From assembly GCF_028618515.1 (NCBI RefSeq), contig NZ_JAQITB010000007.1, positions 28,937-92,936 on the forward strand: a stretch of 64,000 nucleotides of DNA, read 5' to 3'. Under the pieces are notes generated by a model. It worked only from the letters and a program-made list of their open reading frames with translations, was not told the DNA's origin and did no database searches. The translations under genes and the position numbers were made by a program. This document shows positions 1-8,593 of the stretch, piece by piece (the first letter of the stretch is position 1; every line of letters starts with the position of its first letter). The stretch comes from Bartonella sp. ML69XJBT. GTDB taxonomy: Bacteria; Pseudomonadota; Alphaproteobacteria; Rhizobiales; Rhizobiaceae.

Positions 1-2
1 AA

Positions 3-1628
3 ATAAAGAATGTTTTAGGGCATATTGACAGTGAAAAAACACTCTCAATGATTGCGCTTCTTTCAAAAGGCATTCCTTATATTTTTCCTGAAGATGTGCT
101 TGAGCAAGTCAAACATATCAAACCCGCCAACAGAGAAAATCGTGAAGATTGGCGGCAATTACCGTTTATTACAATTGATCCATTCGATGCAAAAGACCAT
201 GATGATGCCGTTTATGCAACAAAAGATCAAGATCCTGCCAATGTTGGAGGTTGGATTATTGTCGTCGCAATTGCAGATGTTTCTTATTATATCAAAACAG
301 GAAGCCCTTTAGATAAAGAAGCATTAAAACGAGGAAATTCTGTTTATTTTCCTGATCGTGTTGTGCCAATGCTGCCAGAACGCATTTCTAATGATTTATG
401 TTCTCTGCGTGAAGGAAAAGAAAGACCAGCTTTGGCCGTTCGGATGATTTTCGATGCAAATGGTAATAAACGAAAACACAGTTTTCACCGTGTTATGGTG
501 CGTGTTGTAGCTAAGTTCTCTTATCAAGAAGTGCAATTAGCAATTGAAGGAAATATAAATAAAAAAACTGCGTCCTTTTTCGAGAATGTTTTACAACCAT
601 TATGGGACGCTTATAGGTGTCTCAAAATCGCGCGGAATCGTCGACAACCGTTGGAATTAGAAATAGCAGAAAAAAAGATTATTCTTGATCAAAATGGATG
701 TATTAAAGATGTTGTTAGTGAACCACATTTAGAAGCACATCGTTTGATTGAAGAATTCATGATACAAGCAAATATTGCCGCTTCTGAAACATTAAAAGAA
801 CATCACCAACCCCTTATCTATCGTATCCATGAAAAACCTTCTCTTGCAAAACAAGAAATACTACGAAGTTTTCTACAAAGTTTTGGAATATCACTCTCTC
901 GAGGTGCAGAGCTTACATCTGCACGCCTTAATAATATTTTAGCAAAAGTTATAAATACCCAACAACAAGAATTGGTTAATCAAGTTATTTTACGCACACA
1001 ATCTCAAGCAGAATATAATCCTCAAAATATTGGTCATTTTGGTTTGAATTTACATAACTATACACATTTTACATCACCCATTCGCCGTTATGCTGATCTT
1101 ATTATTCATCGTGCACTCATTAAAGCTCTAAAATTAGGCAATGACCAATTAACAAAAACACAAGAACAAAATCTTGCGGAAATTGCCACGCAAATTTCCT
1201 TATATGAGCGCCGTGCAATGGTCGCTGAAAGAGAAACCGTTGATCGACTTGTCGCCCATTATTTAACCAACAAAATCGGCTGTATTTTTACAGGTCGTGT
1301 TTCTGGTGTAACAAAAGCTGGACTTTTTATCTCACTCGATAGGCTTAATACAGATGGTTTTGTACATATTACGACACTTAAAAATGATTATTATTATTTT
1401 GATGAAGTACAACATACTCTTGTGGGAAAGCGTAGTCACAAAGGCTATCAACTAAGTGATATTGTAGAGGTAAAACTTATAACAGTACAGCCTTTTGCGG
1501 GTGCTCTATGCTTTGAGCTCTTAACAGAACCTCGTCCAATAGCTTTTTCATCGAGATCTTACCATAAAAACAAACTTATAACGAAAAAACAAAGACATGC
1601 TTTTTATAGAAGAAAGAATCTTAACTAA
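3..1628 (+). CDS. rnr: Ribonuclease R, 3' part (5' end outside window)
   Basis: This is a processive 3'-to-5' exoribonuclease of the RNB (RNase II) family that degrades structured RNA. The reading frame is open from base 3 with no stop, so the gene begins upstream; the ATG at 48 is internal. The RNB catalytic centre is visible as DPFDAKDHDDAV, whose aspartates bind the metals. The later FTSPIRRYADLIIHR stretch is also typical. A C-terminal S1 RNA-binding domain starts at about CIFTGRVSGVTKAG. The tail is basic and lysine-rich, as in RNase R. The cold-shock domains expected at the N-terminus lie outside the window. Family assignment is secure. Confidence 0.95.
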   Translation: MKNVLGHIDSEKTLSMIALLSKGIPYIFPEDVLEQVKHIKPANRENREDWRQLPFITIDPFDAKDHDDAVYATKDQDPANVGGWIIVVAIADVSYYIKTGSPLDKEALKRGNSVYFPDRVVPMLPERISNDLCSLREGKERPALAVRMIFDANGNKRKHSFHRVMVRVVAKFSYQEVQLAIEGNINKKTASFFENVLQPLWDAYRCLKIARNRRQPLELEIAEKKIILDQNGCIKDVVSEPHLEAHRLIEEFMIQANIAASETLKEHHQPLIYRIHEKPSLAKQEILRSFLQSFGISLSRGAELTSARLNNILAKVINTQQQELVNQVILRTQSQAEYNPQNIGHFGLNLHNYTHFTSPIRRYADLIIHRALIKALKLGNDQLTKTQEQNLAEIATQISLYERRAMVAERETVDRLVAHYLTNKIGCIFTGRVSGVTKAGLFISLDRLNTDGFVHITTLKNDYYYFDEVQHTLVGKRSHKGYQLSDIVEVKLITVQPFAGALCFELLTEPRPIAFSSRSYHKNKLITKKQRHAFYRRKNLN

Positions 1629-3206
1629 ACAAAAAATTAAAACAAATTATTATAACTTTTATTTAAAAGATTTTAAACGCTTGTGAGAGAAATTTAATAG
1701 TTATGTTATTTCCCTAAATTGAATATTATTGATAATAATTACAAAATATTGATTATTAAAAAATAAGAAACACTCTATAATTTGTAGTAATTATATTATT
1801 TAATATAATCATAATCAGATAAAAATTTGAAAGAACTTTCTGTATGAAATAACTGAAAAAGTTACAAAGGATAGGTTTGTATTTCTTTTATTCCAAGTTA
1901 ACGTTTCATTAGCCTCATAAATAAAAGCACAATTAAGCCATCTACATGATAAAAAATTTGAATTCTCATAATAATTCTTTATGCGTAAAACCGTTGCAGC
2001 TATTACAACCGTTAGCACTGTTGGATAGCATTGGAAAGACAACTTGTTTCACTTCTCATGACAGAAAAAGGTATTTTAAGTAGAAAATCGAGCCATCGAC
2101 TATAGCAAAAATAATTGGCAGAATTGCTACAATTATTGCTGCCATATTCACTACTCGAATCACCTTATAGCTAGGTATTATTCAAACAATATTGATAATG
2201 ATGATCATAGGGACTTTGCGTTTTTAGAATTCTATGTTTTAAAAATCCATATGAATTTGGTTCATTTGAAGATTTATATTACATTTGACGATAACAATTC
2301 TTTTTATCCTGTCAGAGTTTTCAAAAAATGGTTGAGCATCAGTTAAAGCATGCCTTAATACAATTAATTTATACTATTATAGTAAAACTTATGAGAAGTC
2401 ACTGCTAGCAAAGGTAGGAGCACAGAGTTTTATGTCTTTTGCGACAGACTATATCCTTATTGTCCTTTATTCTATACTAATTCTTATAGTTTGAAAATGA
2501 ATTTTAAAGTTTAAAGAGAATCAGCAGAGGTTATGCGTTTTCTATCTTTTTCATATTCCAAGCATCATTGATGAAAGTCTTTCTTTACCGTGCTATCCAA
2601 ATGGATAATTCTTATAACACCCTTTAATTTATTTATTGGATATAACGAAAATGAGACTGCACATTTTATGGCAACGCTCACACTTAGTAATATTTTCTTC
2701 TTAATTCCTATCAAGATTATAAGCAATTATGCAAAGGATCGGCATTATCCTAAGGCTGAGCCGTCTTAGGTTTTTGGGGAAATTTTATGATATTATGGAT
2801 AACAAAACACCAATGACTTTTGATATTGGCTCTCTTTTTCCTCGGATGTGTGTGAGCCAATCTTTACACAATAGAACGCACATATCTTGGTGCGCTTTTT
2901 AAAGGACATAAACTGGCTATGCTCATTCTACTTATATTTTTGTTATGGAATTGATATATTTATGGGACAAATTCTTACAGTCAAACCATGGATATCTTTT
3001 CACGCTTTGATTTTTCAGCAGCCATCACTTGTTTTTTTATCTTATCCGTGATTTTGGTGTTTGGACATATTATCAGAAAATTAATCAGCTCTTGACTTTT
3101 TTTAGAACATCCGTAGTGTTGCCGCAAAATCTGATTATATGAAAAATAGATTTTAAGAATAAGGCAATATTGTTTTTCGATATAATATAAATAGGAATCT
3201 TAAATT
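1629..3206. other. 1.6-kb non-coding stretch with decayed membrane-protein fragments
   Basis: No intact gene is visible between rnr and rpmG. On the plus strand, short open fragments broken by stops encode hydrophobic segments, for example around 2430-2500, 2630-2765 and 2816-3095. The last of these reads through about 90 codons with only two internal stops and contains three membrane-like stretches. I take this as a degraded integral membrane protein gene, perhaps a transporter, but cannot name the family. The 75-codon minus ORF at 1815-2042 has no ribosome binding site or recognisable content. Confidence 0.5.
2816..3095 (+). pseudogene. Remnant of an unidentified integral membrane protein
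   Basis: One plus-strand frame is readable with two internal stop codons. It gives an initial hydrophobic run (LLILALFFLGCV), a charged loop, then LAMLILLIFLLW, and a final helix (ITCFFILSVILVFGHI) ending in basic residues before a stop. This pattern of helices separated by short polar loops and a basic cytoplasmic end is what a dying transporter or permease would leave. The family is not recognisable. Further upstream fragments (about 2430-2765) may belong to the same gene in other frames. Confidence 0.35.
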
Positions 3207-3374
3207 ATGGCTAAGGCAGCAACCATTAAGATCAAGCTTTTATCAACTGCAGATACTGGTTTTTTCTATGTGACGAAGAAAAACAGTCGTACAATGACAG
3301 ATAAAATGAGCAAACGTAAATATGATCCAGTTGTAAAAAAGCACGTCGAATTTAAAGAAACAAAAATTAAATAA
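3207..3374 (+). CDS. rpmG: 50S ribosomal protein L33
   Basis: This is a 55-residue protein of the large ribosomal subunit. The translation starts [20 protein letters not shown] and contains the family pattern [21 protein letters not shown]. It is the long, cysteine-free type typical of alphaproteobacteria (no zinc-binding CxxC pairs). Length matches the family. The start is the ATG at 3207, preceded by a weak purine stretch (AGGAA). A strong terminator-like hairpin follows at 3426. It is isolated between a decayed region and the nuclease gene. Confidence 0.95.
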   Translation: MAKAATIKIKLLSTADTGFFYVTKKNSRTMTDKMSKRKYDPVVKKHVEFKETKIK

Positions 3375-3740
3375 GTGGGTTATATCGTTTAACTGATAAT
3401 TTCTAAACCCTAAAAAAGTGTTTTTACTCTTCAAAATTATTTTTGAAGAGTGTTTTTGTTTTTTTTAATTAAAGAAAGCAATCTATCTGTAAACTATGCA
3501 TTTTTACGGAACGGGTTGATTTGTTTTTTGATCGCTTATCTGTATTATAATGATAAGCTTTATCATGGTATTATCTTTGATCTATTTTGATATGTAATAA
3601 AGATATAAAATGCATGACAATAACAAAATATTTCCATCACAATAAAGCGGTATTTTTATCAAGAGAATGGAAATACTCGCAGAATTTATAGGAAATTCTC
3701 ACTCAATAAAACATGTTATAGTAGCAGTTTTTTAAATTTC
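3375..3740. other. Intergenic region between rpmG and the nuclease gene
   Basis: The stretch holds the rpmG terminator hairpin near its left end and otherwise AT-rich sequence without a supported gene. The promoter of the nuclease gene is presumably in the right half, but no clear consensus boxes stand out. Confidence 0.5.
3426..3468 (+). terminator. Rho-independent terminator of rpmG
   Basis: An 11-bp stem (ACTCTTCAAAA pairing with TTTTGAAGAGT) with a very short loop is followed by a T-rich tail (GTTTTTGTTTTTTTT). It sits about 50 bases past the rpmG stop. This is one of the clearest intrinsic terminators in the window. Confidence 0.85.
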
Positions 3741-4295
3741 ATGAAAAAAAAGTTTTTCTCTTTTGATCAAAAAAACGTTAAGCTCAAAATTACTGGTTTT
3801 AATATTTTTATTGCTGCGCTCATTATAACAATTTATTTTAAATACATTCAAGCGTCCCCTCAAAAAGAAAATTTTTCTTCAAAAACATCTATTGAAGGTC
3901 AAGCATTTGTTATTGATGGCGACTCACTCATGATTTCTTCTATCATGATTCGGCTTGCAGGAATCGACGCCCCTGAACTCCACCAATTTTGCGGTAAAAA
4001 GGAAGCACATTATCCATGTGGGCTTGAAGCAAAAAAGTATTTAGAACGACTTATAGCCAATCAACCCGTTAGATGTTATTGGCATAAAAAAGATAAATAC
4101 CGTCGCATTCTTGCAACATGCAAAACAAAACAAGTCAGCAATATCAATGCAATGCTTGTACGGAAGGGTTGGGCTGTAAGTTATTATGATTACCCTCAAG
4201 AAGAGCAAGAAGCTAAAAAGAAAAAAAAAGGAATATGGCAATCCAATTTTCAACGACCGAGAGAATGGCGAAAAGCACATCCACGAACAGAATAA
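3741..4295 (+). CDS. Membrane-anchored thermonuclease-family (SNase-like) nuclease
   Basis: This 184-residue protein belongs to the staphylococcal nuclease family (Ca2+-dependent phosphodiesterase fold). Residues about 17-37 form one hydrophobic segment that should act as a signal anchor, placing the nuclease domain in the periplasm. The SNase domain starts at about residue 51. It shows VIDGDSL (57-63), IRLAGIDAPE (70-79) with Arg71 and Glu79 matching the catalytic Arg and Glu, and YRRILATC with Arg121/122 as the second catalytic arginine. The tail GIWQSNFQRPREWRK is typical of alphaproteobacterial members. Substrate and role (nucleotide scavenging, repair) are not shown by the sequence. Confidence 0.85.
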   Translation: MKKKFFSFDQKNVKLKITGFNIFIAALIITIYFKYIQASPQKENFSSKTSIEGQAFVIDGDSLMISSIMIRLAGIDAPELHQFCGKKEAHYPCGLEAKKYLERLIANQPVRCYWHKKDKYRRILATCKTKQVSNINAMLVRKGWAVSYYDYPQEEQEAKKKKKGIWQSNFQRPREWRKAHPRTE

Positions 4296-4325
4296 GAAGA
4301 ATATTTTTCAATTTCCTATTTGCCC

Positions 4326-4961
4326 ATGAAGCAACAACACTGTAACCAAATTATCAAACTTCAAAAACAAATTTATTCTTGTCGGATTTGTATTCAACAA
4401 CCATGTTATCTCCCTCCTCTTCCTCATGAACCAAATCCCGTTGTTTATTTATCTGATAGGGCTTTAATTGCAATCGCAGGTCAAGCACCTGGGTTGCGTG
4501 TCCATGAAACTTCTATCCCTTTTAATGATCGCTCTGGTGAAAGATTACGTCATTGGCTAAATGTCTCGAAAGAAGAGTTTTATAATAGATCTCTCTTCGC
4601 TATTGTTCCTATGGGATTTTGTTTTCCAGGTTACGACAAAAATAAATCCGATTTGCCACCAAGACGTGAATGTCGTGAGATCTGGCATGAGAAAGTATTT
4701 CAAGCGATGCCACAAATAAAGCTTGTAATTGCTATTGGAAGTTATGCACAAAAGTGGCATATTACAGAATTGAAACATAAAACTGTTTCAGCAACCGTCA
4801 ATGATTGGAGGAATATTCTTTCCATACGTCAACCTCGAGGCTATAATGTTATGCCTTTGCCCCATCCTTCATGGAGAAACACTTCTTGGTTACAAAAAAA
4901 TCCATGGTTTAATGATGAGCTTGTTGTGTATTTGCGTAGTTTGGTGCGTAAATTTTTATAA
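4326..4961 (+). CDS. Uracil-DNA glycosylase family protein
   Basis: The protein (211 residues from this ATG; a TTG two codons earlier is possible) belongs to the uracil-DNA glycosylase superfamily, which removes uracil or related lesions from DNA. It shows the GQAPG motif (about residue 52) in the uracil-pocket position and the C-terminal HPSWRN motif, equivalent to the HPSP/HPSx DNA-intercalation loop. Cysteines at CRICIQQPC near the N-terminus resemble the cluster ligands of family 4/5 enzymes, but whether a cluster is bound is uncertain. It lies 30 bases after the nuclease and 20 bases before the Lrp gene, so the three may be co-transcribed. Confidence 0.8.
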   Translation: MKQQHCNQIIKLQKQIYSCRICIQQPCYLPPLPHEPNPVVYLSDRALIAIAGQAPGLRVHETSIPFNDRSGERLRHWLNVSKEEFYNRSLFAIVPMGFCFPGYDKNKSDLPPRRECREIWHEKVFQAMPQIKLVIAIGSYAQKWHITELKHKTVSATVNDWRNILSIRQPRGYNVMPLPHPSWRNTSWLQKNPWFNDELVVYLRSLVRKFL

Positions 4962-4981
4962 ACTGAATATTGAGAAAAAAT

Positions 4982-5485
4982 ATGGATCGTCTTGATCGAA
5001 AAATTCTACATCTTTTGCAAGAAAATGCGACACTCTCTGTTGCTGATATTGCTAAAAGAGTTGGACTTTCAACCACGCCTTGCTGGCGCAGGATTCAAAA
5101 ACTTGAAGAGGATGGTGTTATTCAGCGTCGTGTTGCTGTCCTTTCTCCAGAAAAAGTAAATGCTCATGTTACTGTTTTTGTTTCTATTCGTACAAACACA
5201 CACAGCCATGAATGGTTTAAACGTTTTTCAAAAATTGTACAGGAATTTCGTGAAGTCATTGAATTTTATCGTATGAGTGGGGATATTGACTATTTATTGC
5301 GCGTTGTCGTTCCCAATATTGAAGCTTATGATCTTTTTTATAAAAAATTAATTGCTCAAATTGATATTCGTGATGTCTCATCTTCTTTTGCAATGGAACA
5401 GATTAAATATACAACAGAACTTCCACTCAATTACATAAAATTACAAGACAAAACCAGTGAACAAGATTCTGAAAGGATTCTGTAA
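4982..5485 (+). CDS. Lrp/AsnC family transcriptional regulator
   Basis: This 167-residue DNA-binding regulator has the standard layout: an N-terminal winged helix-turn-helix (MDRLDRKILHLL, then DIAKRVGLSTTPCWRRIQKLEEDGVI) and a C-terminal ligand-binding RAM domain (about 65-150, containing MSGDIDYLLRVVV). The start at 4982 gives the usual MDRLDRKIL beginning and has a GAGA-type ribosome site; a TTG at 4970 would add four residues. The family senses amino acids and may autoregulate. Its targets cannot be read from the sequence. It is convergent with cobT, with a hairpin across the boundary. Confidence 0.92.
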   Translation: MDRLDRKILHLLQENATLSVADIAKRVGLSTTPCWRRIQKLEEDGVIQRRVAVLSPEKVNAHVTVFVSIRTNTHSHEWFKRFSKIVQEFREVIEFYRMSGDIDYLLRVVVPNIEAYDLFYKKLIAQIDIRDVSSSFAMEQIKYTTELPLNYIKLQDKTSEQDSERIL

Positions 5486-5494
5486 AACAGAATC
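5476..5494. terminator. Hairpin between convergent lrp-type gene and cobT
   Basis: GATTCTGT pairs perfectly with ACAGAATC across a 3-base loop. The stem overlaps the last codons and stop of the regulator gene and lies just past the cobT stop. It has no long T-tract, so it is a plausible but weak bidirectional terminator. Confidence 0.4.
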
Positions 5495-5499
5495 ATCTC

Positions 5500-6507
5500 T
5501 CAGGCGGTTAAATTCTCTTTTTCAAAAAACGCCATTTGTGTATGTGTCAAAATAGCAGCCTTGACGACACCTGCTGCCATAGCTGCACCTGTCCCTTCGC
5601 CAAGGCGCATTTTCAAATCTAGAAGAGGTTCTTGGCCAATTGTTTTTAAAAGTTTATGATGTACTGCCTCAGAAGAAACATGTCCCACAAGAGTATGATC
5701 AAGAGCTCTCGGATGCATTTTATAAAGGATTGCTGCGGCTGCTGTTGCTACAAAACCATCTAAAATAACCGGAATTTTTTCCATTCTTGCAGCCAAAATC
5801 GCTCCAACCATAGCAGCAATTTCACGTCCTCCTAATCGACGCATTATTTCAAAAGGATCATGAAAATGTTCTTTATGTAAAGAGATCGCTGTCTTGAGCG
5901 TCGCTATTTTACGCTGATAAAATTCTCCATCTGATCCCATGGCACTTTCTGTCCATTCCTCAACATCCCCACCAAACAATGCTAAACACAAAGCTGAAGC
6001 TATTGTTGTATTTCCAATGCCCATTTCACCTATACATAAAAGATCTGTTCCACCAGCAATGGATTCCATTCCAAATGCCATTGTAGCAGCTGCACTACGC
6101 TCATCCATTGCAGCATCTTTGGTAATATTCATTGTGGGATATTCCAGGGCTAAATCAAATATCTTCAAACCAAGATCATAAGCTATGCAAATTTGATTAA
6201 TAGCAGCACCACCCGTTGCAAAATTTTGTACCATCTTTTGTGTCATAGATTGCGGTAATGGAGTAATATTCTCCTCTGTAACACCATGATTTCCAGAAAA
6301 AATAGCGACGAGAGGCCGTTTTATGATAGGCTTTTCTGCGCCTCTCCATCCTGCATACCAAACTGCAATATCTCCCAATTTCCCCAGAGCCCCTTGAGAA
6401 TTTGTTAATTTGTTTTGCCGTTTTTTTGCCAAAGTTATAGAAAACGCATCAGCACTAGGTAAATTTGTGAGTAAAGCACGAAAATCATCAAATGGACTAA
6501 CAGTCAT
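5500..6507 (-). CDS. cobT: Nicotinate-nucleotide--dimethylbenzimidazole phosphoribosyltransferase
   Basis: CobT transfers phosphoribose from nicotinate mononucleotide to dimethylbenzimidazole, making the lower-ligand nucleotide of cobalamin. The 335-residue protein is full length. Visible family motifs are FSGNHGVTEENITPLPQSMT, CIGEMGIGNTT, and RLGEGTGAA near the C-terminus, where the glutamate is the catalytic base. No other cobalamin gene lies in the window, and no cobalamin riboswitch is evident upstream. In related Rhizobiales cobT often neighbours cobS, so its solitary position here is unusual. Salvage of imported corrinoids is the likely use, by inference. Confidence 0.95.
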   Translation of the reverse strand: MTVSPFDDFRALLTNLPSADAFSITLAKKRQNKLTNSQGALGKLGDIAVWYAGWRGAEKPIIKRPLVAIFSGNHGVTEENITPLPQSMTQKMVQNFATGGAAINQICIAYDLGLKIFDLALEYPTMNITKDAAMDERSAAATMAFGMESIAGGTDLLCIGEMGIGNTTIASALCLALFGGDVEEWTESAMGSDGEFYQRKIATLKTAISLHKEHFHDPFEIMRRLGGREIAAMVGAILAARMEKIPVILDGFVATAAAAILYKMHPRALDHTLVGHVSSEAVHHKLLKTIGQEPLLDLKMRLGEGTGAAMAAGVVKAAILTHTQMAFFEKENLTA

Positions 6508-6904
6508 GAAGATACCTTTTCAAATCTACAATCTTTTATGGGAATCTTGTCATATATACAGGATATGAATAATTTATTGGTTTTTTAAAAGCAGTGTTTT
6601 AAAATATAAAATATTATTTGCGAAATTATTTTGTTGCTTAATTTTCAAACAAAATGATGACTCATCTAAAATGAGATATTATAAAATATTATCAATCTGT
6701 TCTTGTATTTTTTTATATTATAATATTAACCTATTTCCATATTAAGACACATGTATCGAATAGACTATTTAGCGTGCAATATCATCTCCATATAAAGATG
6801 AGAGTTTTCTAAAATACATGAAGCTGGACTTTTAAAAATCTTCGTAAAGCAGGAAAGCTTTAAGAGAATCTGAATTTTAACATAAACTCATCTGTAAACA
6901 CTTA
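6508..6904. other. Intergenic region upstream of cobT
   Basis: This AT-rich 0.4-kb stretch lies between the cobT start and the dusA stop. I see no supported gene, no remnant of cobS, and no B12-box pattern of a cobalamin riboswitch. Confidence 0.5.
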
Positions 6905-7885
6905 TTAAGTGAGGGCAGAAAAAGCTTCTTTTAAAACATGGATGTTCGCATCATTTTTTGTTGCATCATTTGATAATATTTGCCGCCATCGACGTGCCCC
7001 ATCCCTACCATGAAATAAACCAATCATATGACGTGTCACATGAGAAAGCCGTCCTCCTAATGCGATATGTCGAGCAGCATAATCACACATAGCTTCAATA
7101 AGATCACTATCAGTCAGATCATTGTGCGGTTCACCATATATTTCAAAATCAACCTGTTTTAATAAAGCTGGATCATGATAAACTTGTCGACCAACCATGG
7201 TCGCATCACACAAAGTTAAATGCTCCTTTATCTCAAAAATAGATGTAATTCCACCATTTATCCCAATGAATTTATGTGGATATTTACGTTTTAATTTATA
7301 AACCCGTTCATAATTGAGTGGGGGAATATTGCGATTTTCTTTCGGGCTTAATCCTTGTAGCCATGCTTTGCGTGCATGTATCCAGAGTGCATCACATCCA
7401 GCATTCCAAACTTGATTGGCTAAAACATCTAAAGCGAATTCTTCATCTTGCTCATCCACACCAACGCGACATTTGACAGTTACAGGTATCGTAACCACTT
7501 GCTTCATTGCTTCCACGGCATTTGCCACAATATCAGGATGTAACATCAAGCAAGCACCAAATACACCGGATTGAACACGATTTGATGGACAACCAACATT
7601 AAGATTTATTTCGTCATAACCAAATTCTTCAGCAATTTGTGCAGCTTGTGCCAATCTTTTTGGATCTGCTCCTCCTAATTGCAAGGCAACGGGATGTTCT
7701 TCATGATTCAAAGCCAATATTTGTTTGCGAGCGCCATGGATAACAGCATCCGCTACAATCATTTCAGTATAAAGAAGGGCTTTTTTCGTTAAAAGGCGAT
7801 AAAAAAATCTGCAATGCTGGTCTGTCCAACTCAACATGGGTGCTACAGCAAATTTTACGGATGATGGAGGACCATAAAATATCAT
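6905..7885 (-). CDS. dusA: tRNA-dihydrouridine synthase A
   Basis: This FMN-dependent enzyme reduces uridines in the D-loop of tRNAs (U20/U20a in the DusA class). The 326-residue protein shows VAPMLSWTD near the N-terminus for FMN binding and LNVGCPSNRVQSG with Cys99 as the catalytic acid. It also shows VTVKCRVGVD, WIHARKAWLQGLSP and IGINGG. HARKAWLQGLSPKENR is diagnostic of DusA rather than DusB or DusC. It is monocistronic as far as the spacing shows, with 0.4-kb and 0.7-kb flanks. Confidence 0.93.
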   Translation of the reverse strand: MIFYGPPSSVKFAVAPMLSWTDQHCRFFYRLLTKKALLYTEMIVADAVIHGARKQILALNHEEHPVALQLGGADPKRLAQAAQIAEEFGYDEINLNVGCPSNRVQSGVFGACLMLHPDIVANAVEAMKQVVTIPVTVKCRVGVDEQDEEFALDVLANQVWNAGCDALWIHARKAWLQGLSPKENRNIPPLNYERVYKLKRKYPHKFIGINGGITSIFEIKEHLTLCDATMVGRQVYHDPALLKQVDFEIYGEPHNDLTDSDLIEAMCDYAARHIALGGRLSHVTRHMIGLFHGRDGARRWRQILSNDATKNDANIHVLKEAFSALT

Positions 7886-8593
7886 AAGAAATTACTCTCT
7901 CTTCTCCACTAAGTGCTTTTCATTCATAAGACAAAGTCACCACTTTTTTCTACTACATAGAAATTCAATTCTCTTTGCCGATACATAAAAAGAGAGAAAC
8001 ACATCCTCTATCTTATTGGTTTTCATAATTGATCTAAAATTTTAGCTAAAACAAATATAAGAAAGAAACATAATAGACTACTCTTAACGAAATGCGTTTC
8101 AGATATTATGTCCATGCAACAAGTGCTATAAGATATGAAATTATAATAAAAATTGATTTGAACGGTTCTCCTTACCACTTATATGCGCTTTTAAAGATTA
8201 TATGGGCATTATCTACTACAATCTGTAAGCTATTTGGAGATTGATGAACAATAAATGAAAATATTATAAGAATGTATCATTATGGCTTCTTTTTTATAAG
8301 ATTTCTCCATTTATTACATAAATGATGTATAAAATACCCAGTCTTCTCCATCGCTCAAAAGATAAAATATCTCTTCCCTATATACTTAATCAGATCAATT
8401 CCCTCTCTAATGAATGTACTTCATTTCATTGAATCTACAGGCAAGCCTTGCTCCTGAATATTTCATTTAATTTCATCATTTTATATTTTCAATATGCACA
8501 AATATTTTTATATTATCACCTCGAAGGAGAATCTATACAGAACTATAAATAAACTCTTTAACAATTTGAAATTATTATTAAATTTTGTTAAAT
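7886..8593. other. 0.7-kb spacer between dusA and glpD
   Basis: The stretch is AT-rich and I see no open frame with coding character, no RNA gene and no repeat. The upstream promoter of dusA should be at its left end and the 3' untranslated part of glpD at its right end. Confidence 0.45.

Noticed and set aside
1815..2042. 75-codon minus-strand ORF after rnr
   Set aside because: No ribosome binding site, no recognisable motif, and it lies in a decayed stretch; a chance frame is more likely.
6508..6904. Possible cobalamin riboswitch before cobT
   Set aside because: No B12-box-like or paired leader pattern could be seen in the minus-strand upstream sequence.
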